Below are positions 1 through 7,436 of a DNA stretch of 32,253 nucleotides, piece after piece. The notes under the pieces are model-generated. The model was not told the DNA's origin, did no database searches, and saw only the letters and a program-made list of their open reading frames with translations. Origin of the DNA: Planctomycetota bacterium (GTDB lineage: Bacteria; Planctomycetota; Phycisphaerae; FEN-1346); assembly GCA_026386995.1 (NCBI GenBank), contig JAPLMO010000281.1, positions 1 through 32,253 of the forward strand, in the 5' to 3' direction. The position numbers and the translations under genes were made by a program. Within the stretch, counting starts at the first letter, position 1; the number at the start of each line of letters is the position of its first letter.

Positions 1-666
1 GTGCGAGACGCCTTCGGCGTGCCAGCCGCGCTCGAAAACGACGCCAACGCCTGCGCGGTGGCCGAGTGGCGATGGGGACTGAAGTGCCAGGTCGACGACC
101 TGGTGTACCTGACGTGCGGCACGGGCATGGGCGCGGGGATCGTGCTGGGCGGGCGCCTCGTGCGCGGCCGGCAGGACTTGGCCGGCGAAATCGGGCACGT
201 GCGCCTGTTGCCGATCGGGCCCGTCGGCTACTACAAGGCCGGCAGCGTCGAGGGCCTCACCAGCGGCCGCGCACTGGGGGAACTCGCCAAACTCCGCCTC
301 CAGGAACCTCATGAGGCGTCGCGCCTGGACCGGGTGCCCCTTGACCAGATCACCGGCAAAGACGTCGGCGCCGCGGCCGTCAACGGCGACCCGCTGGCCG
401 TCCGCGTGGTGCGCGAGCAGGCCGAGTACCTGGGCCTGACGTGCGCGATGCTCATCGACATCCTGAACCCGCAACGCATCAGCCTGGGCAGCGCAGCCCA
501 GCGGCTGGGCGACCTGCTGCTCGACGGCGTGCGCGAGGTCGCGCGGCGCGAGGCCCTGCCGGCCGCCTTCGAGGGTTGCATCATCGACAAAGCGGTCCTG
601 GGGGACCAGATTCAAGACCTTGCGGCCCTGGCCATCGCACGCGACGCCGCCGAGAGCGTCGGGTAG
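1..666 (+). CDS. ROK family sugar kinase/regulator, C-terminal part
   Basis: The frame is open at the window edge, so the N-terminus (roughly 90-100 residues judging from the usual ROK length near 300) is missing; the GTG at base 1 is probably internal. Visible are the ROK core around ENDANACAVAEWRWG, the glycine-rich CGTGMGAGIVLGG loop and the GEIGHVRL segment. Family members phosphorylate glucose, mannose or N-acetyl sugars with ATP, or act as sugar-responsive repressors when a helix-turn-helix is present; that part lies outside the window, so the role cannot be decided. After the conserved His the usual CxCGxxGCxE zinc motif is replaced by GPVGYYKAGSVEGLTSG without cysteines. I recall this as a known zinc-less ROK variant, not necessarily a defect. 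The stop TAG is followed about 20 bases later by a promoter for the next gene. Confidence 0.85.
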   Translation: MRDAFGVPAALENDANACAVAEWRWGLKCQVDDLVYLTCGTGMGAGIVLGGRLVRGRQDLAGEIGHVRLLPIGPVGYYKAGSVEGLTSGRALGELAKLRLQEPHEASRLDRVPLDQITGKDVGAAAVNGDPLAVRVVREQAEYLGLTCAMLIDILNPQRISLGSAAQRLGDLLLDGVREVARREALPAAFEGCIIDKAVLGDQIQDLAALAIARDAAESVG

Positions 667-682
667 CCAATCGAGCGAATCG

Positions 683-717
683 TTGACTTGCACGCTCCCG
701 GCAACTAATCTGAAAGT
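683..717 (+). promoter_or_regulatory. Sigma-70-type promoter giving a leaderless start at 718
   Basis: TTGACT (683-688), a 17-base spacer and TAATCT (706-711) are followed by only six bases before ATG at 718. A start seven bases after the -10 box falls on the A of the ATG, and there is no Shine-Dalgarno sequence. This predicts leaderless translation of the lipoprotein gene. Inference from motif spacing only. Confidence 0.5.
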
Positions 718-987
718 ATGAAAACGCCGGTCACTGCCTGCCGCGCGGCCTTCGCCATGGCCCTTGCCTGCCTGGCGGCCGGAATGGCCGGGTGCGGCCT
801 CGAGCATACGATCTTCGGCACCCCCGGCGCGTACCTCCTGTCGACCCACGACATGCTGGCCCTGCCCGGCGAGCAGGTGAGCGGCCGCGCCGGGCGACTA
901 CCTCGTCACGGTTTCGGTGGAGCCGGGCGTCCTGAAGAAGGCGCCGCCCGAACCGGCCATGCTACTGGTGGCCTGCCGCGCGGCTGA
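718..987 (+). pseudogene. HAD-type lipoprotein, 5' fragment before a frameshift
   Basis: The first about 54 codons make sense: a lipoprotein signal peptide with lipobox ending LAAGMAGC, then a segment ending LPGEQV that resembles the start of an Ig-like strand. After about base 879 this frame turns into Arg/Gly-rich nonsense and stops at 987, while the sense continues one frame later as AAAPGDYLVTVSVEPG. One extra base around 878-883 would explain it. The same product therefore continues in the next entry. It is either a sequencing or assembly error or a real mutation; the clean 3' part argues against old decay. Confidence 0.6.
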
Positions 988-1606
988 TGCGCCGCTGGCG
1001 GTCATCGACCTCGACAAGACCCTCGTGGCGTCGGGCTTCAAGGCGGTCCTCGTGGGCAACCCTCGGCCCATGCCTCGCTCCATGGAGGTTATGAAGAGGC
1101 TGGCGCAGGACTTTACCGTAATCTACCTGACGCATCGCGGCGAGTTCCTGGGCCCCAAGAGCAAGACCTGGCTGCGCGACTACGGCTACCCGCGAGGTCC
1201 CATGCTGCTGGCGGACGCGCACGAACTGTTTGAGCGAAGCGGATCGTACAAGACGGCCATGCTCGAGAACATTCGCCGGCGTTTTCGCGGCCGGGCTATC
1301 GGCGTCGGCGACAAGCCCTCCGACATCCTCGCCTACGGGCAGAACAGGATAGAGCCCTTCATGCTCCTGACCGTTCCCGCCTTGGCTGGCGCGGACGACC
1401 TCCGGAAACTGGCCGATTCGCTCCAATCGCTTCCCGAAAGCACCCAGGTCGTGACCAACTGGAGCGAGATCGAGCAGGCAGTTGTCGGCGGCAAGGCGCA
1501 CCTGCGGCCCAATACGCAGGCCGAACTCAGGCAGCGCGCCGAGGAACTCCACTCGCACAAGAAAGCAAGCCGAGACCGCATGGCCTCGCAGAGCGGCGCC
1601 GGCTGA
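881..1606 (+). pseudogene. HAD-superfamily (LNS2/APP1-like) phosphatase domain, 3' part of the frameshifted gene
   Basis: This is the continuation of the gene beginning at 718; the frame has a TGA at 878-880 and no good start of its own (a GTG at 917 is possible). It carries the HAD nucleophile motif DLDKTL (DxDxT), a later Thr in YLTHRGE (motif II-like) and GVGDKPSDILAYG, a motif IV-like acidic loop. The order lipobox, short beta segment, HAD domain resembles LNS2/lipin-like or phosphatidate phosphatase APP1-type proteins, so an envelope-anchored phosphatase is likely, with unknown substrate. The C-terminal tail is Lys/Arg-rich. It ends 11 bases before the AsmA-like gene, and the GAGG overlapping its stop probably serves that gene, so the two look co-transcribed. 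Confidence 0.6.
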
Positions 1607-1617
1607 GGTCAAACGAC

Positions 1618-2826
1618 ATGAACGAGAACTTCAAGAACACCGTGCAAGGCGAAGCACCCCCGAAGCCGCGGCGCAAACACCGACTCCTGCCGGCGGCGCT
1701 GATCGCGATCGCCGGCCTGCTGCTACTGGCTGCGCTGGCGCCGACGATCCTCTCGCTGGGCGTCTTCCGCGGGACGATCCTGGCCCAGGCCGAGGCCGCA
1801 CTGCCGGCGCGCCTTGCGGCTGACGGCCTGAGCCTCTCCTGGCTCGGGTCGCAGGAGGTCCACGGCCTGACGGTCGATACGGCCGACGGCGAGCGCGTTG
1901 CGCGGGCCGACCGTGTCGCGTTGGACCAGGGACTGGCAAGCCTGCTCTGGGACCGCAGCCGCATCGCCACCGTTCGCGTCGAGAAAGCCGAACTCTGGGC
2001 CTCGGGCCTGGCCAAGATGCAAGAGGCCATCGCGAAGTTGCCGCCCAAGCCTAAGCCGCCGGAAGCCGCGGCGCATCCCGAGCAGCCGCCCACCTTGCCG
2101 ACGACCGTTCACCTGGCGGACGTCACGCTCCACAGCAAGAAGGGATCGCTGCGGCTCATCGAGGCCAATCTCGACACCAACGCGACGACGGGCGCCTTGC
2201 AGGACCGCCTCGATGCCAGTTGGCAGATTGAGTCGCCCGAGGGCCGCGGCGCGGGCACGCTGCGGGCCGCCATCGACGGCCTCCGCACCGACTGGCGCGG
2301 ATGGGCCGAACTCGGCGTCTCCGGAACCTTCCAGTGCAAGGACGTGTCGCTGGCGACGCTGTGCAGCCTTGCGGCGGAACTGGGGACAGACGTGCAAGGC
2401 GGCGGGCTGCTGACGGGCGATTTCGGGTTCCGCCGCGACCGCTCCGGCGCGATCGCCCTGGACGGCGCGTGCGACGCCGCCGGCCTCCGCTTCGCGGCCG
2501 GTGCGCTGCGAGGCGATCGGATCGCGCTCGATACAGTCCACCTGGAGACCAAGGCGTCCTACGACCGCTCGGAACTCCGGATCGAGCGCCTCGTGCTGAA
2601 GAGTTCGGTCGCCGACGCCGAGGCCGCCGGCCGCCCACGCTCGCATCCGCCCAGGGCGAGCCGCCCACGGGCAACATCTCCGGCCACATCGCCGTCAACC
2701 TTGCACCGCTGGCGGCGATACTCCGCAATACGCTCAATCTTCAGAAGGACACAACAATCGACGCCGGCCGGCTGGACGCGACGGTCCAGATCCGGGCGGA
2801 CGAGAAGACGGCCTCGCTGCGCCTGA
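1618..2826 (+). pseudogene. AsmA/TamB-like giant envelope protein, N-terminal part before a frameshift
   Basis: The start ATG at 1618 has GAGG about ten bases upstream. The product has a basic N-terminus (KPRRKHR), one membrane segment near residues 23-48, then the AsmA-type pattern: a fibre of short beta repeats beginning with LSLSWLGSQEVHGLTV, then RADRVALDQGLASLLWDRSRIATVRVEKAELW. Sense continues to about residue 338 (near base 2631), after which the frame becomes Arg/Pro/Ser-rich and stops at 2826. The rest of the protein continues in another frame (next entry). Joined, the protein would be about 1590 residues. AsmA/TamB-family proteins are inner-membrane anchored periplasmic bridges linked to lipid or outer-membrane protein transport; that role is by family analogy only. 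Confidence 0.65.
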
Positions 2827-5800
2827 CGGCCGACGTCAAGGACCTCCGCGGCAAACGCGCGGACAAGGCCGTCGCGCTCTCGCAGGTACGCGTGGCGGTA
2901 GATGCCGACCGCCAAAGACCGGCCCCCGCGGCCCCCGGCGCGCCACCGCTGGACGCCATGGCCATCCTGCGGGCGGTCCGCGTCAACAGCCTGGAACTGA
3001 CCGCCCCGTTCGGTTCCGTCCGGGCCGCCGGACGCATGGAGGCCTTCACGCTGGACGCCAACCTTGACCTCACCGACACGACCGAGAAAGTCGGCCAGTT
3101 CGTCGACCTGGGCGGACGCACCGCCCAGGGCACGGCCCGCGCGCACCTCGAGACGCAGGGCAACCTCGACAAGGGCGTCCACCTGGCGGGCAACCTTGAC
3201 CTGTCGGACGTTCGGCTCGCCCTCGGCGCAGGCCGCGTCTGGCACGAGCCGAAAGCCGCCGTCATCCTCGATGCCACCGCCACCTTCACGCCCGCCCACG
3301 ACCTGGCGACCCTGGCCGTCTCAAACCTGAACGTCGACGCCAGCACCGCAAAACTGGCCGCAACGGGAAACCTCAACCGCCTGCCCGCGGGCTGGGGTTT
3401 CAGCAGCGACGTTAGCGGCTCGGGCCCGATCGCCCGCGCGGCAGACCTGGCGAACGTTGTGTTGGCCATGGCGGGCGGCGCGAAGCCGGAGCCTGCGGCG
3501 GCCGACGCATGGAATTGGCAGCAACTTCTCTCGGACTTCATCCAGCGGGCCGGAAGCGCCGCCGCCCAACCCGCCGAGGGCCAGTGGACACTCCGGGCCA
3601 GAGCCGAGAACGCCGACGGCAAGACGTTCGGCGTCGGGTTCGGCGCCCAAGTGGCGAACCTGTCGGTCCTGCTTGGCCCCCAAGGCACGGCCCCGGTCCA
3701 GATCACCACCCTGGCCGCCTCAGGGACCGCCCAGCACGTCGAGGGCGGCCCGTGGAACATCTCGCTCACAAACCTTCGCCTTACCGCGCCGGACCTGTCG
3801 CTCGCGGCCGCGGCCGAGGCGACCATGCCCGTCGGCCCCCGCGCCAAACCGGCAACCCTGCACAGCGGCAGCCTCACCGCCGAGGGCGGGGTCGCGCGGA
3901 CCCTCGGGCTGGCAGAAAGCGTTTTGGCGTTTGTCGCCACGGCGGCGCCAAAGCGCGGGGCGCCCGCGCAAGGGGCCTCGGGCCTGGAGTCCGCCGAGAA
4001 GTTTATCCGCCAGACCGCCGCCGTCACGCCGCCCGCCGGCCGCTGGAAACTCGCCGCCAAGGCCACCAGCACCGCGGGGCGCGGCCTCAATGCCACCTTC
4101 GAGGCACAGGCCGGCGACGTCGCACTCCTCCTGGACCCCAAGCACGGCGCACCCGTGCGCATCCTCAGCGCCTCGCTCAGCGGCACAGCCGAGCAACCGG
4201 AAGACGGGCCGTGGCATTTCGTCGTGACCGACGGTCGCGTGGCCTCGCCCGAGATAAACCTCGCGGCGAGCGCCGACTTCACGCTGCCGGCCGATTTCAA
4301 CGTGGACGCCCTGAGTGGCGACGTTGCCGCGCAAGCGAACATCAGCCTCGCGGCCACGACCGCGACGCTGCGTTCCTTCGGCCTCATACCCGAGGGAACC
4401 GACGCCGCAGGCAGCGCAAGCGTCAAGGCGCAGGCCAAGGCCGGCCGCGCCGTCGAGGCCGGCGTGACGGTCCAAGCCACTGACCTGGCCATCGCGTGGG
4501 CCGATGGCCGCAAGATCGCCCAGCCCACTCTCAACGCCGCCGCCACGGCCACCGCCACGCGCGATGCCAAGGGTGGAATCTCCGACGTCAACATCACGCA
4601 GTGGACGGTCGAAGTCCCGGCCGCACGCCTCGAAGGCACGGCCACACTGAAGCCCGCCGGCAAGGCGTGGGCCTATCACGTCGCGGCGGGCGGCGGCGGT
4701 TCCATAGAGTCGCTCGCGCAGGTCGTGGCGGGCATCACTGGCGGCAAGGCCAGTCCCATCCGCGGCCAGTGGACGGTGAAAGGCGACCTCGATCAGGACG
4801 CCGCCGGCCAGCGCATCAACGTTGCAGCCGCGGCCACGAACCTCGTCATTCCGCCCGAGGCCGGCACCGGCGCTACCAAGGAATTGCGTCTGGCGGACAT
4901 CCGCGTTGACGCCTCCGCCACGGTCGCCCCCAACGGACCCGTCGAGGTTAAGCAGGCCACGATCACCGGGCCGGGCCTCTCGGCGAAGGCCGCCGGGACG
5001 CTGCGGCTGCCGACGGAGAAGTCCGACACGGTCGCCGCCGACGGCGCCGTCTCGCTCAGGGCTGACTTGGCGGAACTCGCAAAGGTGCTCCAGCCGTTCG
5101 GCCTTCTGCCGCCGCAGTCGGCGCTGGCAGGCGTGGCCGACCTGGAGGGCAAGGTGGCCTCCAGCGCATCGGGCGTCGGCGGCACAGGCACGCTCACCGT
5201 CACGGGCCTGGACGTTTCGCTTCCGGAGGCGGGCATTGCGGTGAAGGAGCCGCACGTCTCTGCGCCGGTGACCGTTGAATACGCCTCGCGCCAGCGACGC
5301 TGGACGGTCTCGACGACGGGCCTCTCCAGCGCCCTCGTGAAGGGCAACGCGAGCGTCTCGTGGACCGAGCCGGCGTCGCCGGCGGTCGTGCAGGCCGAGT
5401 GCAACCTCGCCTTCGACGGCGAGCGGCTGACCGGAGCGCTGGGCAAGAACCTGCCACAGGGGCTGCGGCTGACGGGGCCGTGGGGCGTCCGCGGGGGCGT
5501 ATCGGGCCCCCTGCCCTCCGCCGGTCCGTGGAACCAGCGTATCGCGGGCCTGGTGGGCGAAGGGGCGGTCGATCTGGCCACGTTCCAGTACGAGAACCTC
5601 ATCGGCTGCCAGGGTGCGGTCCGCTGGCGCCTGGCGGGCGGGGAGATTCTCATCGCCGACCCCGCGCAGCCCAGCCAACTGATGCTTGCGGGCGGCCGCA
5701 TGAACCTGGCAGCCCGCGTAAACCTCAAGGGGCCGATCGCGCGGCTGATCATTGCGCAGCCGCTCAAACTCCTGGAAGAAGTCCCGTTTTCGGACCCGGC

Positions 5801-6398
5801 CGTGCAGGACTATCTGAAGTTCGGCATTCCGCTCCTCGTGGGCGGGAGCGTGGACCCGGCCGGCCGCGTGTCGGTGGCAATCGACTCGCTGGACCTTCCG
5901 CTCGCGGGTCCGGAACTTGCGAAGGGCGCAGGCACGGGCAGTTTCACGATCGACCGCTTCCACACGCAACTGAGCGGCGTCCTGGCAACATTCCTGACCA
6001 CGAGCGGCCTCCAGACCGAGACGAAGGTCCAGACGCTCGGGCCGGTGGCCGTGCGGCTCCAGGACAGTGTCTTTTATATACAGCAACATGATCTCGTCAT
6101 GGTCGACAACTCGGTCATGAGGTTCCAGGGCCGGATCGGCCTTGACCGCACCTTGACCACGTCGGTCGACGTTCCGCTGAGCGACGCCATGCTCCGAAAG
6201 TTCGGGGCCACGACCCGGACGGCCGCCTACTTCGCCAATCAGAGGCTGCTGCTGGGCGTCACGGGGACCATCGACAAGCCGCGCCTGGACGAGCAGGCGT
6301 TCTGGAAGCGCGTGGGCGAGATCGTCTTGGAGGCCGGCAAACGCCGCGCGGTCGAGGAGTTCGGAAACATCCTGAAGGAAGGCCTCAGGCGCAAGTAG
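2634..6398 (+). CDS. AsmA/TamB-like giant envelope protein, main C-terminal part
   Basis: Sense resumes at PTLASAQGEPPTGNISGHIAVNLAPLA, directly after AEAAGR of the upstream frame, so a single base is apparently missing in the C-rich stretch 2629-2636. The about 1250 residues are beta-rich, low in Cys and built of repeating strands. One block of about 160 residues is duplicated: GQWTLRARAENADGKTFGVG (near 3580) matches GRWKLAAKATSTAGRGLNAT (near 4040), each followed by the same pattern (LLGPQGTAPVQI versus LLDPKHGAPVRI). The end, VDVPLSDAMLRKFGATTRTAAYFANQRLLLGVTGTIDKPRLDEQAFW, is the conserved C-terminal type seen in such proteins. Without the correction, this part lacks its own signal or membrane anchor. 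Next on this strand is an RNA gene, then converging queC. Confidence 0.7.
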   Translation, partial: PTLASAQGEPPTGNISGHIAVNLAPLAAILRNTLNLQKDTTIDAGRLDATVQIRADEKTASLRLTADVKDLRGKRADKAVALSQVRVAVDADRQRPAPAAPGAPPLDAMAILRAVRVNSLELTAPFGSVRAAGRMEAFTLDANLDLTDTTEKVGQFVDLGGRTAQGTARAHLETQGNLDKGVHLAGNLDLSDVRLALGAGRVWHEPKAAVILDATATFTPAHDLATLAVSNLNVDASTAKLAATGNLNRLPAGWGFSSDVSGSGPIARAADLANVVLAMAGGAKPEPAAADAWNWQQLLSDFIQRAGSAAAQPAEGQWTLRARAENADGKTFGVGFGAQVANLSVLLGPQGTAPVQITTLAASGTAQHVEGGPWNISLTNLRLTAPDLSLAAAAEATMPVGPRAKPATLHSGSLTAEGGVARTLGLAESVLAFVATAAPKRGAPAQGASGLESAEKFIRQTAAVTPPAGRWKLAAKATSTAGRGLNATFEAQAGDVALLLDPKHGAPVRILSASLSGTAEQPEDGPWHFVVTDGRVASPEINLAASADFTLPADFNVDALSGDVAAQANISLAATTATLRSFGLIPEGTDAAGSASVKAQAKAGRAVEAGVTVQATDLAIAWADGRKIAQPTLNAAATATATRDAKGGISDVNITQWTVEVPAARLEGTATLKPAGKAWAYHVAAGGGGSIESLAQVVAGITGGKASPIRGQWTVKGDLDQDAAGQRINVAAAATNLVIPPEAGTGATKELRLADIRVDASATVAPNGPVEVKQATITGPGLSAKAAGTLRLPTEKSDTVAADGAVSLRADLAELAKVLQPFGLLPPQSALAGVADLEGKVASSASGVGGTGTLTVTGLDVSLPEAGIAVKEPHVSAPVTVEYASRQRRWTVSTTGLSSALVKGNASVSWTEPASPAVVQAECNLAFDGERLTGALGKNLPQGLRLTGPWGVRGGVSGPLPSAGPWNQRIAGLVGEGAVDLATFQYENLIGCQGAVRWRLAGGEILIADPAQPSQLMLAGGRMNLAARVNLKGPIARLIIAQPLKLLEEVPFSDPAVQDYLKFGIPLLVGGSVDPAGRVSVAIDSLDLPLAGPELAKGAGTGSFTIDRFHTQLSGVLATFLTTSGLQTETKVQTLGPVAVRLQDSVFYIQQHDLVMVDNSVMRFQGRIGLDRTLTTSVDVPLSDAMLRKFGATTRTAAYFANQRLLLGVTGTIDKPRLDEQAFWKRVGEIVLEAGKRRAVEEFGNILKEGLRRK

Positions 6399-6424
6399 TA
6401 GGGACAAATAATTTGCCGATGTAT

Positions 6425-6452
6425 TTGACTTTGGCCCCAAGCGCGGTATATT
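6425..6452 (+). promoter_or_regulatory. Promoter of the structured RNA
   Basis: TTGACT (6425-6430), a 16-base spacer and TATATT (6447-6452). The expected start is about 6459, which is where the closing helix of the RNA begins. No open reading frame of note follows, so it serves the RNA. Confidence 0.55.
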
Positions 6453-6457
6453 TAAGA

Positions 6458-6606
6458 AGGAAGGAAGGCCCAAAAGGAATCTCGCGAATCGAACGCAACT
6501 TCCTGGTGGGCGGTGTGGCAAGCGGCCGTTGTTCAGCAGTGAGTACCGACCGCGGTGCCGTGCCGGATCGCCAATAAAAGCGAGCGAGATGCGGCCTTCC
6601 TTCTTA
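6458..6606 (+). ncRNA. Structured small RNA, possibly 6S-like
   Basis: The two ends pair: 6458-6470 with 6593-6605 form a 13-bp helix (AAGGAAGG... against GGCCTTCC..., one G-U). Inside it, 6479-6485 (ATCTCGC) pairs with 6584-6590 (GCGAGAT). Then comes a large unpaired bubble (about 25 bases on the 5' side, 18 on the 3' side), and a 10-bp upper helix 6511-6520 / 6556-6565 with three G-U pairs and an apical loop. A promoter ends exactly upstream and a perfect terminator follows. Rod shape, long closing stem, central bubble and a length of 150-190 nt are the features of 6S RNA, which binds RNA polymerase holoenzyme. No sequence match was testable, so the 6S identity is inference; the existence of a structured transcript is better supported. 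Confidence 0.55.
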
Positions 6607-6615
6607 CTATGCGCC

Positions 6616-6651
6616 GGCCGCGGGTACACGACCCGCGGCCTTGCTTTTTTT
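6616..6651 (+). terminator. Rho-independent terminator of the structured RNA
   Basis: Perfect 10-bp stem GGCCGCGGGT / ACCCGCGGCC (6616-6625 / 6631-6640) with a five-base loop, followed by TTGCTTTTTTT. The U-tract exists only on the + strand, so it ends the RNA (and possibly read-through from the AsmA-like gene), not queC. Confidence 0.85.
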
Positions 6652-6702
6652 AGGGGTCCGCATGCCGCGCGGCGGGCGGGGTAAGAATCTTGAATCTGGA
6701 TA

Positions 6703-7371
6703 TCAGCGGCCCGCCAGGAGCGGGTCGGGCACGCCGGCCTCGCTGAATGCCTCTTCGCGGCGGCGGCAACTGGCGCAATTGCGGCAAGGCCGGGTCTCGC
6801 CTCTGTAACACGACCACGTCAGTTCAAACGGCGCCCCCAGTTCGCGGCCCAGACGGATCACGTCCACCTTTCTGAGGGCAATCAGCGGCGTTTCGACCAC
6901 GATGTGCGTCTCGGGCCGCGTTCCGAGTTCAATCAGGCGGTTGGCGGCCTCGTAAAACGCCGGGCGGCAATCGGGGTAGCCGGGGGCGTCCTGCTCAACC
7001 GCGCCGATGACGATGCGCGTGGCGCCCAGGGTTTCGGCCCAGGACGTCGCTATCGCCAGCAGATTGGCGTTGCGGAACGGAACGTACGTGGTCGGGATCT
7101 CGCCAGGCGTCTCGTCCGGCGGCACGGGGATGGTGCGGTCCGTCAGGGCGCTGCCGCCGATCTGGCGAAGGTGCGGGGCGTCGACCGCCAGGAACTTTCC
7201 CGCGCGAAAATGGGCGGCGATCTTCTTGAAACACTCCAATTCTTTCGCCTCGGTCCGCTGCCCGTAGTTGACGTGCAGCATCGCCAGGCGATACCGCTTT
7301 GCCGCCCACGCCGCGGCCGTGCAGGAATCCATGCCGCCACTTGCAAGCACGACGGCCAGTTCGTTACTCAT
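6703..7371 (-). CDS. queC: 7-cyano-7-deazaguanine synthase QueC
   Basis: QueC converts 7-carboxy-7-deazaguanine, ATP and ammonia into preQ0, the precursor of queuosine in tRNA and of 7-deazaguanine DNA modifications. The 222-residue product has the PP-loop SGGMDS (residues 11-16) and a C-terminal zinc site Cys188-x7-Cys196-x2-Cys199-x2-Cys202, both typical of the family, and has normal length. I chose ATG at 7371 because MSNELAVVLASGG is the usual beginning and a GAGGT lies about ten bases upstream; the frame also stays open further upstream. No other queuosine gene lies nearby. Between this gene and the upstream dehydrogenase gene (65 bases) is a palindromic repeat. Confidence 0.93.
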   Translation of the reverse strand: MSNELAVVLASGGMDSCTAAAWAAKRYRLAMLHVNYGQRTEAKELECFKKIAAHFRAGKFLAVDAPHLRQIGGSALTDRTIPVPPDETPGEIPTTYVPFRNANLLAIATSWAETLGATRIVIGAVEQDAPGYPDCRPAFYEAANRLIELGTRPETHIVVETPLIALRKVDVIRLGRELGAPFELTWSCYRGETRPCRNCASCRRREEAFSEAGVPDPLLAGR

Positions 7372-7395
7372 CGCACGCGCACCTCGAAAAACACG

Positions 7396-7413
7396 CGCCC
7401 AGTAAACTGGGCG
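7396..7413. repeat. Palindromic repeat family B, copy upstream of queC
   Basis: CGCCCAGT-AA-ACTGGGCG is a perfect 8-bp inverted repeat. Read on the minus strand it sits in the frame TTAGCCGCCCA...TGGGCGCGTGTT, the same frame as two copies near 19.06 and 19.16 kb, but with a different inner sequence. It lies in the queC leader; an effect on queC is possible but unproven. Confidence 0.6.
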
Positions 7414-7436
7414 GCTAACCAAACTACGAAAACACA

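Noticed and set aside
3720..6629. A 969-codon open frame on the minus strand opposite the AsmA-like gene
   Set aside because: It mirrors the codon bias of the plus-strand gene in GC-rich DNA, is Arg/Gly/Asp-rich without domains or membrane signals, and also crosses the structured RNA and terminator.
7396..7413. Intrinsic terminator of the dehydrogenase gene
   Set aside because: The hairpin has no T-run on the minus strand and its flanks match repeat family B instead.
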